Shown piece after piece: positions 1 to 13,038 of a stretch of 64,000 nt of DNA. Source of the stretch: Diprion similis (Eukaryota; Arthropoda; Insecta; Hymenoptera; Diprionidae); NCBI RefSeq assembly GCF_021155765.1, contig NC_060106.1, forward strand, positions 21,912,031-21,976,030, written 5' to 3'. The position numbers and the translations under genes are program-made. Under the pieces are notes generated by a model that was not told the origin of the DNA, ran no database searches, and saw only the letters and a program-made list of their open reading frames with translations. Positions within the stretch are counted from its first letter, which is position 1. Every line of letters begins with the position of its first letter.

Positions 1-3000
1 CGAGCAACGCCTGAGGAGTTACAGGCGAAAAACTGCTTATTTTCGTCCTCATTTCTCTGCTGTCGGTCCTAGGCTCTTTTTCGTGTGATTTTTGAGTTCC
101 TGGGGGTCGATTTACTTCGGAAAGGGTCATACAAATCGATTCCAGAACGAAAAATTTTCGGCTCCGGAAATGAGGAAAAAACTAAGGCTGACCCCTTTGG
201 ATTTTTGGCCAAAATTTCGAAGAGTTTGAAAAGTGCTGCGATTAATTTTTGAAGGCACTATTCCGACGTAATTTTGCGAGAGGAATCGATTAAGCGCAGT
301 CCCAATACGCTGCGAGCAACGCCTGAGGAGTGACAGGCGGAAAACTGCTTATTTTCGTCCTCATTTCTCTGCTGTTGGTCCTAGGCTCTCTTTCGTGTGA
401 TTTTTGAGTTCCTGGGGGTCGATTTACTTCGGAAAGGGTCATACAAATCGATTCCAGAACGAAAAATTTTCGGCTCCGGAAATGAGGAAAAAACTAAGGC
501 TAACCCCTTTGGATTTTTGGCCAAAATTTCGAAGAGTTTGAAAAGTGCTGCGATTAATTTTTGAAGGCACTATTCCGACGTAATTTTGCGAGAGGAATCG
601 ATTAAGCGCAGTCCCAATACGCTACGAGCAACGCCTGAGGAGTTACAGGCGAAAAACTGCTTATTTTCGTCCTCATTTCTCTGCTGTCGGTCCTAGGCTC
701 TTTTTCGTGTGATTTTTGAGTTCCTGGGGGTCGATTTACTTCGGAAAGGGTCATACAAATCGATTCCAGAACGAAAAATTTTCGGCTCCGGAAATGAGGA
801 AAAAACTAAGGCTGACCCCTTTGGATTTTTGGCCAAAATTTCGAAGAGTTTGAAAAGTGCTGCGATTAATTTTTGAAGGCACTATTCCGACGTAATTTTG
901 CGAGAGAAATCGATTAAGCGCAGTCCCAATACGCTGCGAGCAACGCCTGAGGAGTTACAGGCGGAAAACTGCTTATTTTCGTCCTCATTTCTCTGCTGTT
1001 GGTCCTAGGCTCTCTTTCGTGTGATTTTTGAGTTCCTGGGGGTCGATTTACTTCGGAAAGGGTCATACAAATCGATTCCAGAACGAAAAATTTTCGGCTC
1101 CGGAAATGAGGAAAAAACTAAGGCTAACCCCTTTGGATTTTTGGCCAAAATTTCGAAGAGTTTGAAAAGTGCTGCGATTAATTTTTGAAGGCACTATTCC
1201 GACGTAATTTTGCGAGAGGAATCGATTAAGCGCAGTCCCAATACGCTGCGAGCAACGCCTGAGGAGTTACAGGCGAAAAACTGCTTCTATTCGTGCTCAT
1301 TTCTCTGCTGTTGGTCCTAGGCTCTTTTTCGTGTGATTTTTGAGTTCCTGGGGGTCGATTTACTGCGGAAAGAGTCATACAAATCGATTCCAGAACGAAA
1401 AATTTTCGGCTCCGGAAATGAGGAAAAAACTAAGGCTAACCCCTTTGGATTTTTGGCCAAAATTTCGAAGAGTTTGAAAAGTGCTGCGATTAATTTTTGA
1501 AGGCACTATTCCGACGTAATTTTGCGAGAGAAATCGATTAAGCGCAGTCCCAATACGCTGCGAGCAACGCCTGAGGAGTTACAGGCGGAAAACTGCTTAT
1601 TTTCGTCCTCATTTCTCTGCTGTTGGTCCTAGGCTCTTTTTCGTGTGATTTTTGAGTTCCTGGGGGTCGATTTACTTCGAAAAGGGTCATACAAATCGAT
1701 TCCAGAACGAAAAATTTTCGGCTCCGGAAATGAGGAAAAAACTAAGGCTAACCCCTTTGGATTTTTGGCCAAAATTTCGAAGAGTTTGAAAAGTGCTGCG
1801 ATTAATTCTTTGAGGCACTATTCCGACGTAATTTTGCGAGGGGAATCGATTAAGCGCAGTCCCAATACGCTGCGAGCAGCGCCTGAGAAGTTACAGGCAA
1901 AAAACTGCTGATTTTCGTCCTCATTTCTCTGCTGTTGGTCCTAGGCTCTCTTTCGTGTGATTTTTGAGTTCCTGGGGGTCGATTTACTTCGGAAAGGGTC
2001 ATACAAATCGATTCCAGAACGAAAAATTTTCGGCTCCGGAAATGAGGAAAAAACTAAGGCTAACCCCTTTGGATTTTTGGCCAAAATTTCGAAGAGTTTG
2101 AAAAGTGCTGCAATTCATTCTTTGAGGCACTATTCCGACGTAATTTTGCGAGAGGAATCGATTGAGCGCAGTCCCAATACGCTGCGAGCAGCGCCTGAGA
2201 AGTTACAGGCAAAAAACTGCTGATTTTCGTCCTCATTTCTCTGCTGTTGGTCCTAGGCTCTCTTTCGTGTGATTTTTGAGTTCCTGGGGGTCGATTCACT
2301 TCGGAAAGGGTCATACAAATCGATTCCAGAACGAAAAATTTTCGGCTCCGGAAATGAGGAAAAAACTAAGGCTAACCCCTTTGGATTTTTGGCTAAAATT
2401 TCGAAGAGTTTGAAAAGTGCTGCGATTAATTTTTGAAGGCACTATTCCGACGTAATTTTGCGAGAGGAATCGATTAAGCGCAGTCCCAATACGCTACGAG
2501 CAACGCCTGAGGAGTTACAGGCGAAAAACTGCTTATTTTCGTCCTCATTTCTCTGCTGTCGGTCCTAGGCTCTTTTTCGTGTGATTTTTGAGTTCCTGGG
2601 GGTCGATTTACTTCGGAAAGGGTCATACAAATCGATTCCAGAACGAAAAATTTTCGGCTCCGGAAATGAGGAAAAAACTAAGGCTGACCCCTTTGGATTT
2701 TTGGCCAAAATTTCGAAGAGTTTGAAAAGTGCTGCGATTAATTTTTGAAGGCACTATTCCGACGTAATTTTGCGAGAGAAATCGATTAAGCGCAGTCCCA
2801 ATACGCTGCGAGCAACGCCTGAGGAGTTACAGGCGGAAAACTGCTTATTTTCGTCCTCATTTCTCTGCTGTTGGTCCTAGGCTCTCTTTCGTGTGATTTT
2901 TGAGTTCCTGGGGGTCGATTTACTTCGGAAAGGGTCATACAAATCGATTCCAGAACGAAAAATTTTCGGCTCCGGAAATGAGGAAAAAACTAAGGCTAAC

Positions 3001-6000
3001 CCCTTTGGATTTTTGGCCAAAATTTCGAAGAGTTTGAAAAGTGCTGCGATTAATTTTTGAAGGCACTATTCCGACGTAATTTTGCGAGAGGAATCGATTA
3101 AGCGCAGTCCCAATACGCTGCGAGCAACGCCTGAGGAGTTACAGGCGAAAAACTGCTTCTATTCGTGCTCATTTCTCTGCTGTTGGTCCTAGGCTCTTTT
3201 TCGTGTGATTTTTGAGTTCCTGGGGGTCGATTTACTGCGGAAAGAGTCATACAAATCGATTCCAGAACGAAAAATTTTCGGCTCCGGAAATGAGGAAAAA
3301 ACTAAGGCTAACCCCTTTGGATTTTTGGCCAAAATTTCGAAGAGTTTGAAAAGTGCTGCGATTAATTTTTGAAGGCACTATTCCGACGTAATTTTGCGAG
3401 AGAAATCGATTAAGCGCAGTCCCAATACGCTGCGAGCAACGCCTGAGGAGTTACAGGCGGAAAACTGCTTATTTTCGTCCTCATTTCTCTGCTGTTGGTC
3501 CTAGGCTCTTTTTCGTGTGATTTTTGAGTTCCTGGGGGTCGATTTACTTCGAAAAGGGTCATACAAATCGATTCCAGAACGAAAAATTTTCGGCTCCGGA
3601 AATGAGGAAAAAACTAAGGCTAACCCCTTTGGATTTTTGGCCAAAATTTCGAAGAGTTTGAAAAGTGCTGCGATTAATTCTTTGAGGCACTATTCCGACG
3701 TAATTTTGCGAGGGGAATCGATTGAGCGCAGTCCCAATACGCTGCGAGCAGCGCCTGAGAAGTTACAGGCAAAAAACTGCTGATTTTCGTCCTCATTTCT
3801 CTGCTGTTGGTCCTAGGCTCTCTTTCGTGTGATTTTTGAGTTCCTGGGGGTCGATTTACTTCGGAAAGGGTCATACAAATCGATTCCAGAACGAAAAATT
3901 TTCGGCTCCGGAAATGAGGAAAAAACTAAGGCTAACCCCTTTGGATTTTTGGCCAAAATTTCGAAGAGTTTGAAAAGTGCTGCAATTCATTCTTTGAGGC
4001 ACTATTCCGACGTAATTTTGCGAGAGGAATCGATTGAGCGCAGTCCCAATACGCTGCGAGCAGCGCCTGAGAAGTTACAGGCAAAAAACTGCTGATTTTC
4101 GTCCTCATTTCTCTGCTGTTGGTCCTAGGCTCTCTTTCGTGTGATTTTTGAGTTCCTGGGGGTCGATTCACTTCGGAAAGGGTCATACAAATCGATTCCA
4201 GAACGAAAAATTTTCGGCTCCGGAAATGAGGAAAAAACTAAGGCTAACCCCTTTGGATTTTTGGCTAAAATTTCGAAGAGTTTGAAAAGTGCTGCGATTA
4301 ATTTTTGAAGGCACTATTCCGACGTAATTTTGCGAGAGGAATCGATTAAGCGCAGTCCCAATACGCTACGAGCAACGCCTGAGGAGTTACAGGCGAAAAA
4401 CTGCTTATTTTCGTCCTCATTTCTCTGCTGTCGGTCCTAGGCTCTTTTTCGTGTGATTTTTGAGTTCCTGGGGGTCGATTTACTTCGGAAAGGGTCATAC
4501 AAATCGATTCCAGAACGAAAAATTTTCGGCTCCGGAAATGAGGAAAAAACTAAGGCTAACCCCTTTGGATTTTTGGCCAAAATTTCGAAGAGTTTGAAAA
4601 GTGCTGCGATTAATTTTTGAAGGCACTATTCCGACGTAATTTTGCGAGAGGAATCGATTAAGCGCAGTCCCAATACGCTGCGAGCAACGCCTGAGGAGTT
4701 ACAGGCGAAAAACTGCTTCTATTCGTGCTCATTTCTCTGCTGTTGGTCCTAGGCTCTTTTTCGTGTGATTTTTGAGTTCCTGGGGGTCGATTTACTGCGG
4801 AAAGGGTCATACAAATCGATTCCAGAACGAAAAATTTTCGGCTCCGGAAATGAGGAAAAAACTAAGGCTAACCCCTTTGGATTTTTGGCCAAAATTTCGA
4901 AGAGTTTGAAAAGTGCTGCGATTAATTTTTGAAGGCACTATTCCGACGTAATTTTGCGAGAGAAATCGATTAAGCGCAGTCCCAATACGCTGCGAGCAAC
5001 GCCTGAGGAGTTACAGGCGGAAAACTGCTTATTTTCGTCCTCATTTCTCTGCTGTTGGTCCTAGGCTCTTTTTCGTGTGATTTTTGAGTTCCTGGGGGTC
5101 GATTTACTTCGAAAAGGGTCATACAAATCGATTCCAGAACGAAAAATTTTCGGCTCCGGAAATAAGGAAAAAACTAAGGCTAACCCCTTTGGATTTTTGG
5201 CCAAAATTTCGAAGAGTTTGAAAAGTGCTGCGATTAATTCTTTGAGGCACTATTCCGACGTAATTTTGCGAGGGGAATCGATTGAGCGCAGTCCCAATAC
5301 GCTGCGAGCAGCGCCTGAGGAGTTACAGGCGAAAAACTGCTTCTATTCGTCCTCATTTCTCTGCTGTTGGTCCTAGGCTCTTTTTCGTGTGATTTTTGAG
5401 TTCCTGGGGGTCGATTTACTTCGAAAAGGGTCATACAAATCGATTCCAGAACGAAAAATTTTCGGCTCCGGAAATGAGGAAAAAACTAAGGCTAACCCCT
5501 TTGGATTTTTGGCCAAAATTTCGAAGAGTTTGAAAAGTGCTGCAATTCATTCTTTGAGGCGCTATTTCGACGTAATTTTGCGAGAGGAATCGATTGAGCG
5601 CAGTCCCAATACGCTGCGAGCAGCGCCTGAGAAGTTACAGGCAAAAAACTGCTGATTTTCGTCCTCATTTCTCTGCTGTTGGTCCTAGGCTCTCTTTCGT
5701 GTGATTTTTGAGTTCCTGGGGGTCGATTTACTTCGGAAAGGGTCATACAAATCGATTCCAGAACAAAAAATTTTCGGCTCCGGAAATGAGGAAAAAACTA
5801 AGGCTAACCCCTTTGGATTTTTGGCTAAAATTTCGAAGAGTTTGAAAAGATCTGCGATTAATTTTTGAAGGCACTATTCCGACGTAATTTTGCGAGAGGA
5901 ATCGATTAAGCGCAGTCCCAATACGCTACGAGCAACGCCTGAGGAGTTACAGGCGAAAAACTGCTGATTTTCGTCCTCATTTCTCTGCTGTCGGTCCTAG

Positions 6001-9000
6001 GCTCTTTTTCGTGTGATTTTTGAGTTCCTGGGGGTCGATTTACTGCGGAAAGGGTCATACAAATCGATTCCAGAACGAAAAATTTTCGGCTCCGGAAATG
6101 AGGGAAAAACTAAGGCTAACCCCTTTGGATTTTTGGCCAAAATTTCGAAGAGTTTGAAAAGTGCTGCGATTAATTTTTGAAGGCACTATTCCGACGTAAT
6201 TTTGCGAGAGAAATCGATTAAGCGCAGTCCCAATACGCTGCGAGCAACGCCTGAGGAGTTACAGGCGGAAAACTGCTTATTTTCGTCCTCATTTCTCTGC
6301 TGTTGGTCCTAGGCTCTTTTTCGTGTGATTTTTGAGTTCCTGGGGGTCGATTTACTTCGAAAAGGGTCATACAAATCGATTCCAGAACGAAAAATTTTCG
6401 GCTCCGGAAATGAGGAAAAAACTAAGGCTAACCCCTTTGGATTTTTGGCCAAAATTTCGAAGAGTTTGAAAAGTGCTGCGATTAATCTTTGAGGCACTAT
6501 TCCGACGTAATTTTGCGAGGGGAATCGATTGAGCGCAGTCCCAATACGCTGCGAGCAGCGCCTGAGAAGATACAGGCAAAAAACTGCTGATTTTCGTCCT
6601 CATTTCTCTGCTGTTGGTCCTAGGCTCTCTTTCGTGTGATTTTTGAGTTCCTGGGGGTCGATTTACTTCGGAAAGGGTCATACAAATCGATTCCAGAACG
6701 AAAAATTTTCGGCTCCGGAAATGAGGAAAAAACTAAGGCTAACCCCTTTGGATTTTTGGCCAAAATTTCGAAGAGTTTGAAAAGTGCTGCGATTAATTTT
6801 TGAAGGCACTATTCCGACGTAATTTTGCGAGAGGAATCGATTAAGCGCAGTCCCAATACGCTGCAAGCAACGCCTGAGGAGTTACAGGCGAAAAACTGCT
6901 TCTATTCGTCCTCATTTCTCTGCTGTCGGTCCTAGGCTCTTTTTCGTGTGATTTTTGAGTTCCTGGGGGTCGATTTACTGCGGAAAGGGTCATACAAATC
7001 GATTCCAGAACGAAAAATTTTCGGCTCCGGAAATGAGGAAAAAACTAAGGCTAACCCCTTTGGATTTTTGGCCAAAATTTCGACGAGTCTGAAAAGTGCT
7101 GCGATTAATTTTTGAAGGCACTATTCCGACGTAATTTTGCGAGAGAAATCGATTAAGCGCAGTCCCAATACGCTGCGAGCAACGCCTGAGGAGTTACAGG
7201 CGAAAAACTGCTTATTTTCGTCCTCATTTCTCTGCTGTTGGTCCTAGGCTCTTTTTCGTGTGATTTTTGAGTTCCTGGGGGTCGATTTACTTCGAAAAGG
7301 GTCATACAAATCGATTCCAGAACGAAAAATTTTCGGCTCCGGAAATGAGGAAAAAACTAAGGCTAACCCCTTTGGATTTTTGGCCAAAATTTCGAAGAGT
7401 TTGAAAAGTGCTGCAATTCATTCTTTGAGGCACTATTCCGACGTAATTTTGCGAGAGGAATCGATTGAGCGCAGTCCCAATACGCTGCGAGCAGCGCCTG
7501 AGAAGTTACAGGCAAAAAACTGCTTATTTTCGTCCTCATTTCTCTGCTGTCGGTCCTAGGCTCTTTTTCGTGTGATTTTTGAGTTCCTGGGGGTCGATTT
7601 ACTTCGGAAAGGGTCATACAAATCGATTCCAGAACGAAAAATTTTCGGCTCCGGAAATGAGGAAAAAACTAAGGCTAACCCCTTTGGATTTTTGGCCAAA
7701 ATTTCGAAGAGTTTGAAAAGTGCTGCGATTAATTTTTGAAGGCACTATTCCGACGTAATTTTGCGAGAGGAATCGATTAAGCGCAGTCCCAATACGCTGC
7801 GAGCAACGCCTGAGGAGTTACAGGCGAAAAACTGCTTCTATTCGTCCTCATTTCTCTGCTGTTGGTCCTAGGCTCTTTTTCGTGTGATTTTTGAGTTCCT
7901 GGGGGTCGATTTACTGCGGAAAGGGTCATACAAATCGATTCCAGAACGAAAAATTTTCGGCTCCGGAAATGAGGAAAAAACTAAGGCTAACCCCTTCGGA
8001 TTTTTGGCCAAAATTTCGAAGAGTTTGAAAAGTGCTGCGATTAATTTTTGAAGGCACTATTCCGACGTAATTTTGCGAGAGGAATCGATTGAGCGCAGTC
8101 CCAATACGCTGCGAGCAGCGCCTGAGAAGTTACAGGCAAAAAACTGCTTATTTTCGTCCTCATTTCTCTGCTGTCGGTCCTAGGCTCTTTTTCGTGTGAT
8201 TTTTGAGTTCCTGGGGGTCGATTCACTTCGGAAAGGGTCATACAAATCGATTCCAGAACGAAAAATTTTCGGCTCCGGAAATGAGGAAAAAACTAAGGCT
8301 AACCCCTTTGGATTTTTGGCCAAAATTTCGAAGAGTTTGAAAAGTGCTGCGATTAATTTTTGAAGGCACTATTCCGACGTAATTTTGCGAGAGGAATCGA
8401 TTAAGCGCAGTCCCAATACGCTGCGAGCAACGCCTGAGGAGTTACAGGCGAAAAACTGCTTCTATTCGTCCTCATTTCTCTGCTGTTGGTCCTAGGCTCT
8501 TTTTCGTGTGATTTTTGAGTTCCTGGGGGTCGATTTACTGCGGAAAGGGTCATACAAATCGATTCCAGAACGAAAAATTTTCGGCTCCGGAAATGAGGAA
8601 AAAAACTAAGGCTAACCCCTTTGGATTTTTGGCCAAAATTTCGAAGAGTTTGAAAAGTGCTGCGATTAATTCTTTGAGGCACTATTCCGACGTAATTTTG
8701 CGAGGGGAATCGATTGAGCGCAGTCCCAATACGCTGCGAGCAGCGCCTGAGAAGTTACAGGCAAAAAACTGCTGATTTTCGTCCTCATTTCTCTGCTGTT
8801 GGTCCTAGGCTCTCTTTCGTGTGATTTTTGAGTTCCTGGGGGTCGATTTACTTCGGAAAGGGTCATACAAATCGATTCCAGAACGAAAAATTTTCGGCTC
8901 CGGAAATGAGGAAAAAACTAAGGCTAACCCCTTTGGATTTTTGGCCAAAATTTCGAAGAGTTTGAAAAGTGCTGCGATTAATTTTTGAAGGCACTATTCC

Positions 9001-11232
9001 GACGTAATTTTGCGAGAGGAATCGATTAAGCGCAGTCCCAATACGCTGCGAGCAACGCCTGAGGAGTTACAGGCGAAAAACTGCTTCTATTCGTCCTCAT
9101 TTCTCTGCTGTTGGTCCTAGGCTCTTTTTCGTGTGATTTTTGAGTTCCTGGGGGTCGATTTACTTCGAAAAGGGTCATACAAATCGATTCCAGAACGAAA
9201 AATTTTCGGCTCCGGAAATGAGGAAAAAACTAAGGCTAACCCCTTTGGATTTTTGGCCAAAATTTCGAAGAGTTTGAAAAGTGCTGCAATTCATTCTTTG
9301 AGGCACTATTCCGACGTAATTTTGCGAGAGGAATCGATTGAGCGCAGTCCCAATACGCTGCGAGCAGCGCCTGAGAAGTTACAGGCAAAAAACTGCTTAT
9401 TTTCGTCCTCATTTCTCTGCTGTCGGTCCTAGGCTCTTTTTCGTGTGATTTTTGAGTTCCTGGGGGTCGATTTACTTCGGAAAGGGTCATACAAATCGAT
9501 TCCAGAACGAAAAATTTTCGGCTCCGGAAATGAGGAAAAAACTAAGGCTAACCCCTTTGGATTTTTGGCCAAAATTTCGAAGAGTTTGAAAAGTGCTGCG
9601 ATTAATTTTTGAAGGCACTATTCCGACGTAATTTTGCGAGAGGAATCGATTAAGCGCAGTCCCAATACGCTGCGAGCAACGCCTGAGGAGTGACAGGCGA
9701 AAAACTGCTTATTTTCGTCCTCATTTCTCTGCTGTTGGTCCTAGGCTCTTTGTCGTGTGATTTTTGAGTTCCTGGGGGTCGATTTACTTCGAAAAGGGTC
9801 ATACAAATCGATTCCAGAACGAAAAATTTTCGGCTCCGGAATTGAGGAAAAAACTAAGGCTAACCCCTTTGGATTTTTGGCCAAAATTTCGAAGAGTTTG
9901 AAAAGTGCTGCGATTAATTTTTGAAGGCACTATTCTGACGTAATTTTGCGAGAGGAATCGATTAAGCGCAGTCCCAATACGCTGCGAGCAACGCCTGAGG
10001 AGTTACAGGCGAAAAACTGCTTCTATTCGTCCTCATTTCTCTGCTGTTGGTCCTAGGCTCTTTTTCGTGTGATTTTTGAGTTCCTGGGGGTCGATTTACT
10101 TCGAAAAGGGTCATACAAATCGATTCCAGAACGAAAAATTTTCGGCTCCGGAAATGAGGAAAAAACTAAGGCTAACCCCTTTGGATTTTTGGCCAAAATT
10201 TCGAAGAGTTTGAAAAGTGCTGCAATTCATTCTTTGAGGCACTATTCCGACGTAATTTTGCGAGAGGAATCGATTGAGCGCAGTCCCAATACGCTGCGAG
10301 CAGCGCCTGAGAAGTTACAGGCAAAAAACTGCTGATTTTCGTCCTCACTTCTCTGCTGTTGGTCCTAGGCTCTCTTTCGTGTGATTTTTGAGTTCCTGGG
10401 GGTCGATTTACTTCGGAAAGGGTCATACAAATCGATTCCAGAACGAAAAATTTTTGGCTCCGGAAATGAGGAAAAAACTAAGGCTAACCCCTTTGGATTT
10501 TTGGCTAAAATTTCGAAGAGTTTGAAAAGTGCTGCGATTAATTTTTGAAGGCACTATTCCGACGTAATTTTGCGAGAGGAATCGATTAAGCGCAGTCCCA
10601 ATACGCTACGAGCAACGCCTGAGGAGTTACAGGCGAAAAACTGCTTATTTTCGTCCTCATTTCTCTGCTGTCGGTCCTAGGCTCTTTTTCGTGTGATTTT
10701 TGAGTTCCTGGGGGTCGATTTACTTCGGAAAGGGTCATACAAATCGATTCCAGAACGAAAAATTTTCGGCTCCGGAAATGAGGAAAAAACTAAGGCTAAC
10801 CCCTTTGGATTTTTGGCCAAAATTTCGAAGAGTTTGAAAAGTGCTGCGATTAATTTTTGAACGCACTATTCCGACGTAATTTTGCGAGAGGAATCGATTA
10901 AGTGCAGTCCCAATACGCTGCGAGCAACGCCTGAGGAGTTACAGGCGAAAAACTGCTTATTTTCGTCCTCATTTCTCTGCTGTTGGTCCTAGGCTCTTTT
11001 CCGTGTGATTTTTCAGTTTCTGGGGGTCGATTCACTTCGGAAAGGGTCATACAAATCGATTCCAGAACGAAAAATTTTCGGCTCTGGAAATGAGGAAAAA
11101 ACTAAGGCTAAACCCTCTGGATTTTCGGTGAAAATTCCGACGATTCTGGAAAGTTCTCCACGGCTAGTTTTTCCATTATTAATTCTCTGCTTTTTGTACT
11201 ACGCTGCTGATGTTATATTTTTTGTATCACCA
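1..11232. repeat. Tandem satellite array, 312-bp monomer, about 36 copies
   Basis: Head-to-tail copies of one unit repeat every 312 bp (for example the same landmark at 1645, 1957, 3517, 3829, 5077 and 5389). Single-base indels create one 311-bp unit near 6,484 and one 313-bp unit near 8,590. Each unit carries the constant blocks ggtcctaggctct, tcatacaaatcgattccaga and aacccctttggatttttgg. Unit variants recur in a fixed order, giving a higher-order period of 1,872 bp (six units), with some five-unit (1,560 bp) and three-unit (936 bp) spacings. The array continues past the left edge. The last full unit, about 10,990-11,232, is visibly diverged. The open frames of 66-99 codons inside it start at GTG rather than ATG and simply reflect a stop-poor unit, so no gene is called. 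A pericentromeric or heterochromatic location is an inference. Confidence 0.97.
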
Positions 11233-11430
11233 GGGGTCTAATAAGTCTAATAAGGCTTATACAAATCGATTCTGAAGTGACAAAACTTTGGGTTCAAAAT
11301 GATAGAAAGCCAACCCCTTTGGATTGTTTCGGAAAATTTCGACGGGTTTGAACAGAGAGGTACAAATCTATGCGAGGCGAATCATTTCTCGTGTCAAAAT
11401 CGCGAAAAGCTTGGTCAACCCCTTTCAACA
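11233..11430. repeat. Decayed satellite fringe
   Basis: The satellite motifs continue in broken form: ttatacaaatcgattctga, then caacccctttggattgtttc, then aaaatttcgacgggtttga match the unit in order but with many substitutions and small gaps. A second trace of the 'caacccctttc' block follows near 11,410. This is the typical decayed edge of a tandem array, where unequal exchange no longer homogenises the units. Confidence 0.8.
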
Positions 11431-13038
11431 ATAAATCAAAGGTCATGGCTAAGACACATGAAATTTCCCCAGGATTTTGAAAAAGGTTGGGAAGAAAAAG
11501 GACACAGTTGTAGCTTTCAAGTTCTGATAGCTGTTTATTCAATATGCCTTAATTCTAGGGCAAAGGTTAGTGTGTCAGTGTGCAAGAATATAACAAGTTG
11601 ACGAATCATAAAATAACAGAGGAAAACAAGTACAAAAATGTGAATTGATAATTACACATAGGCGACGAGTTTATCGATTTGGGGGTTCAGTTCATCCCGT
11701 CAGTTCGGCAGCCGCTCGTCGGAACTAGTTTACTACTCCTGAAACAGAAATCGAATTTTGAACCTATTCACTTCCTTATTCATTTCTTCGTCACCTTGTT
11801 TGTAGTATAGTAGGTGGGTTGAGGCAGCGGCTGAGCTTGTGGTCTGCTGGCGCCATGGCGATGAAAATATGAAAGTAATTGAATTTTGCTGAAATGAATT
11901 GCGCTAAATGAATTAGCACATCGTCGTCTGTACTGTACGGCGATGCACGAAAATTTCAATCGGCGGTCATCTCATAGTTATTGGTAGATTACGCGCATAG
12001 GGAAGGAAACTATTCCAAACTGCGTGCAAGATTGACATCCGAGCCGAAGGTGAGGGTCAGTGAGGGCGGTAACAACAAGTTTGGGATAGCCTAGGCTTTT
12101 TCACCTCTGGTTGACGTATAATATTTTTCATTACTCCCTGCATCGGAAAGTACAATTTCCCATTGATGCCAGGGAGCGAAATTTGTATTTTCCATGCAGG
12201 TGTACTGAAAAATAATATCCGACACTGCATTATCCATCTGGGTACACGTGATGGTAACATTCGTTCGTAGTCGCAGTGCACGTATCGATGAACATTACTG
12301 TACATATGCATCACAAATGTACTTACTGGCTACTCTTTGAATTGTTAGTGGCTTACTATTTGAATTTGCCCGCGCGCCAACTTCCATACGGCCATAGATA
12401 CTACACAAGGAGATCGAACTCATATTCAAGTGGGAGAATCCGAGAATGACAAAACTTCTTTCTTGTACCAATAGCGTCGCTAGTATTTCTTCTGCACCGA
12501 AGTGTCATTGGTTGCAGGGGTGCCGACGATCGACCAATCGATGATCATCCAATGAGATTAATAGAAACACTTCAAATCGAACTGCCGCCTTATACTCGCT
12601 CCACTGTCTTCAGTGCATATAGAACGCTAGTGCCATCTTATTTTAGGCAGATATTTGCTTACATAGGAGTTTAGGTTTCTCTGTATAGTTTTATGGCTAC
12701 GGCCATGATTTGTCACGACGGGCGGGAAGCCGACCTACGGACCCCATGGAGGTGACGATATACATCAGGTCTTATCTCCATCGTAGCGCATGCGTATGGT
12801 ACTTCTATTTGTAACATTGTGTGCTGGATGCATTGACTGTACGTACGTGCATACATACATTCATACACACATGAGAATAGCATCATACTATCGCAGCGCA
12901 GTAAATGCATGACATGCCTCAGATGCTTGGTGAAATCAGATGAGTTGAAAATTAATTTACTTCCGAAGAAGAGAAAACAGAAACATAATCACTTATATCT
13001 CCACCGTGGGCATTGCGTTGATCAAGTTTCTAACGAGT
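11431..13038. other. Intergenic stretch between satellite and PHAX
   Basis: No coding exon, RNA gene or clear mobile element was recognised. Open frames here are short and show no family resemblance. The last few hundred bases must hold the PHAX promoter and 5' leader, but no TATA box is obvious. Confidence 0.6.

Noticed and set aside
1-11232. Heat-shock-element-like ttccagaa and CENP-B-box-like ttcgg..cgga in each satellite unit
   Set aside because: Only two pentamer units are present and the CENP-B pattern does not match the required bases; too weak to report as sites.
1645-11241. Many 66-99 codon open frames on both strands within the satellite
   Set aside because: They start at GTG or run through unit boundaries, recur every 312 bases and vary only with the unit. 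No ATG-led gene or protein signature is present.
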